Notes under the pieces: model-generated | What the model was told of the DNA's origin: nothing | Database searches by the model: none | Seen by the model: the letters and a program-made list of their open reading frames with translations, nothing else | Shown: positions 6,599 to 6,982 of the stretch, piece after piece | Layout of the letters: each line of letters begins with the position of its first letter | Numbering within the stretch: position 1 is the stretch's first letter | From: Acidobacteriaceae bacterium | GTDB taxonomy: Bacteria > Acidobacteriota > Terriglobia > Terriglobales > Acidobacteriaceae | DNA length: 6,982 nucleotides | Assembly (NCBI GenBank): GCA_003139975.1 | Contig: PLHN01000366.1 | Location: forward strand, 1 to 6,982 | Direction: 5' to 3' | Translations under genes and position numbers: made by a program

Positions 6599-6627
6599 CT
6601 CCGCGCTCGCGCGGGGACTCTATTTTT
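6599..6627 (+). terminator. Rho-independent terminator of the kinase gene
   Basis: A seven-pair stem, CTCCGCG (6599-6605) with CGCGGGG (6610-6616) including one G-T pair, encloses a CTCG loop. Five T follow at 6623-6627, six bases after the stem. It lies 34 bases after the kinase stop and its T-run covers the last codons of the convergent peroxiredoxin gene. No T-run follows the stem on the minus strand, so it probably serves the kinase. Confidence 0.6.
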
Positions 6628-6982
6628 GCAACTCAGCGAGCGCTGACAACACTTCGGCACTGTGCTGATTTGGATTGACCTCGGTGAACACTTTCACAAT
6701 TTTCCCGTCAGGATTAATGATGAAGGTGTGTCGCGAAGCGAACTTTACCAGCCCGAGGTTGGTCAACGAGCCATAGGCACTCGACACCTTGTGATCGGTG
6801 TCGGCCAGCAGTTTGAAGTCCAGTCCTTCCTTCGTGCAGAACTGCTTGTGGGAGTCGGCGCTATCGACGCTGACGCCGAGCACCACTACATTCCTCTGCT
6901 GGTACTGCGGCCGGTCGCGCTGGAAGTTGTGCGCCTCGATCGTGCAGCCGCTGGTGAAGTCTTTGGGGTAGAAGTACAAGAC
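6620..6982 (-). CDS. Peroxiredoxin, PrxQ/BCP family (5' end beyond window)
   Basis: A thiol peroxidase that reduces hydrogen peroxide and organic hydroperoxides in the cytoplasm, usually recharged by thioredoxin. The frame is open through the right edge: the 120 visible codons begin VLYFYPKDFTSGCT, an internal motif of the family, so about 35 N-terminal residues are missing. Counting from the edge, the peroxidatic Cys is residue 13 in SGCT and the conserved Arg is 84 (ASRHTFIINPDG). The usual BCP resolving Cys five residues later is a His (residue 18). The only other Cys, residue 49 (QFCTKEG), lies 36 residues after the first; from memory this matches the alternative helix-3 resolving Cys of some PrxQ enzymes such as that of Xanthomonas. 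The stop is TAG at 6622-6620. It runs towards the kinase and ends 54 bases from it. Confidence 0.92.
   Translation of the reverse strand, partial: VLYFYPKDFTSGCTIEAHNFQRDRPQYQQRNVVVLGVSVDSADSHKQFCTKEGLDFKLLADTDHKVSSAYGSLTNLGLVKFASRHTFIINPDGKIVKVFTEVNPNQHSAEVLSALAELQK

Noticed and set aside
1..6982. CRISPR array or insertion sequence
   Set aside because: No regularly spaced repeats and no transposase motifs or terminal inverted repeats were seen.

Overview
The window most likely comes from an acidobacterium (Acidobacteriota). The main reason is the large protein kinase on the right. Its N-terminus ([11 protein letters not shown]), single membrane helix and C-terminal array of SPDG-type propeller repeats are a layout I associate with the many copies found in that phylum. 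This is an inference from family knowledge, not a database result.

Layout. Bases 1-18 are the 3' end of a tRNA gene, very probably tRNA-Ser. Bases 19-660 hold no intact gene. They contain an imperfect second copy of the tRNA end, a thioredoxin-like gene broken at a run of eight A, and what looks like the start of a ribbon-helix-helix antitoxin gene disrupted by a 10-base tandem duplication. Bases 661-3485 carry three minus-strand genes for surface polysaccharide synthesis, transcribed in this order: a WecG/TagA/CpsF-type glycosyltransferase, an NAD-dependent sugar epimerase/dehydratase, and a family 2 glycosyltransferase. Bases 3486-3886 are a divergent intergenic region. It holds a possible frameshifted coding remnant on the minus strand and a good sigma70-type promoter on the plus strand, placed so close to the kinase start that the mRNA should be almost leaderless. 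Bases 3887-6565 encode an 892-residue membrane Ser/Thr kinase. A hairpin terminator separates it from a convergent peroxiredoxin (PrxQ/BCP family) gene whose 5' end lies beyond the window.

How the genes relate. The first two polysaccharide genes are tightly coupled: 9 bases apart, with the ribosome site of the second overlapping the stop of the first. Together the three would make or modify a nucleotide sugar and add sugars to a lipid-linked glycan. The kinase and peroxiredoxin look like unrelated housekeeping or signalling genes. Base composition changes near the kinase start. Hand counts of 60-base rows give 43-53% G+C at 541, 1141, 1981, 2941 and 3721, against 60-77% at 4441, 4861, 5041 and 6421. 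The tRNA end, decayed genes and low-G+C glycan genes together suggest an old, eroding genomic island beside a tRNA gene. I found no clearly new biological system. The most unusual items are the decayed-gene strip next to the tRNA, the nearly leaderless kinase, and the degenerate motifs in the WecG-like enzyme.
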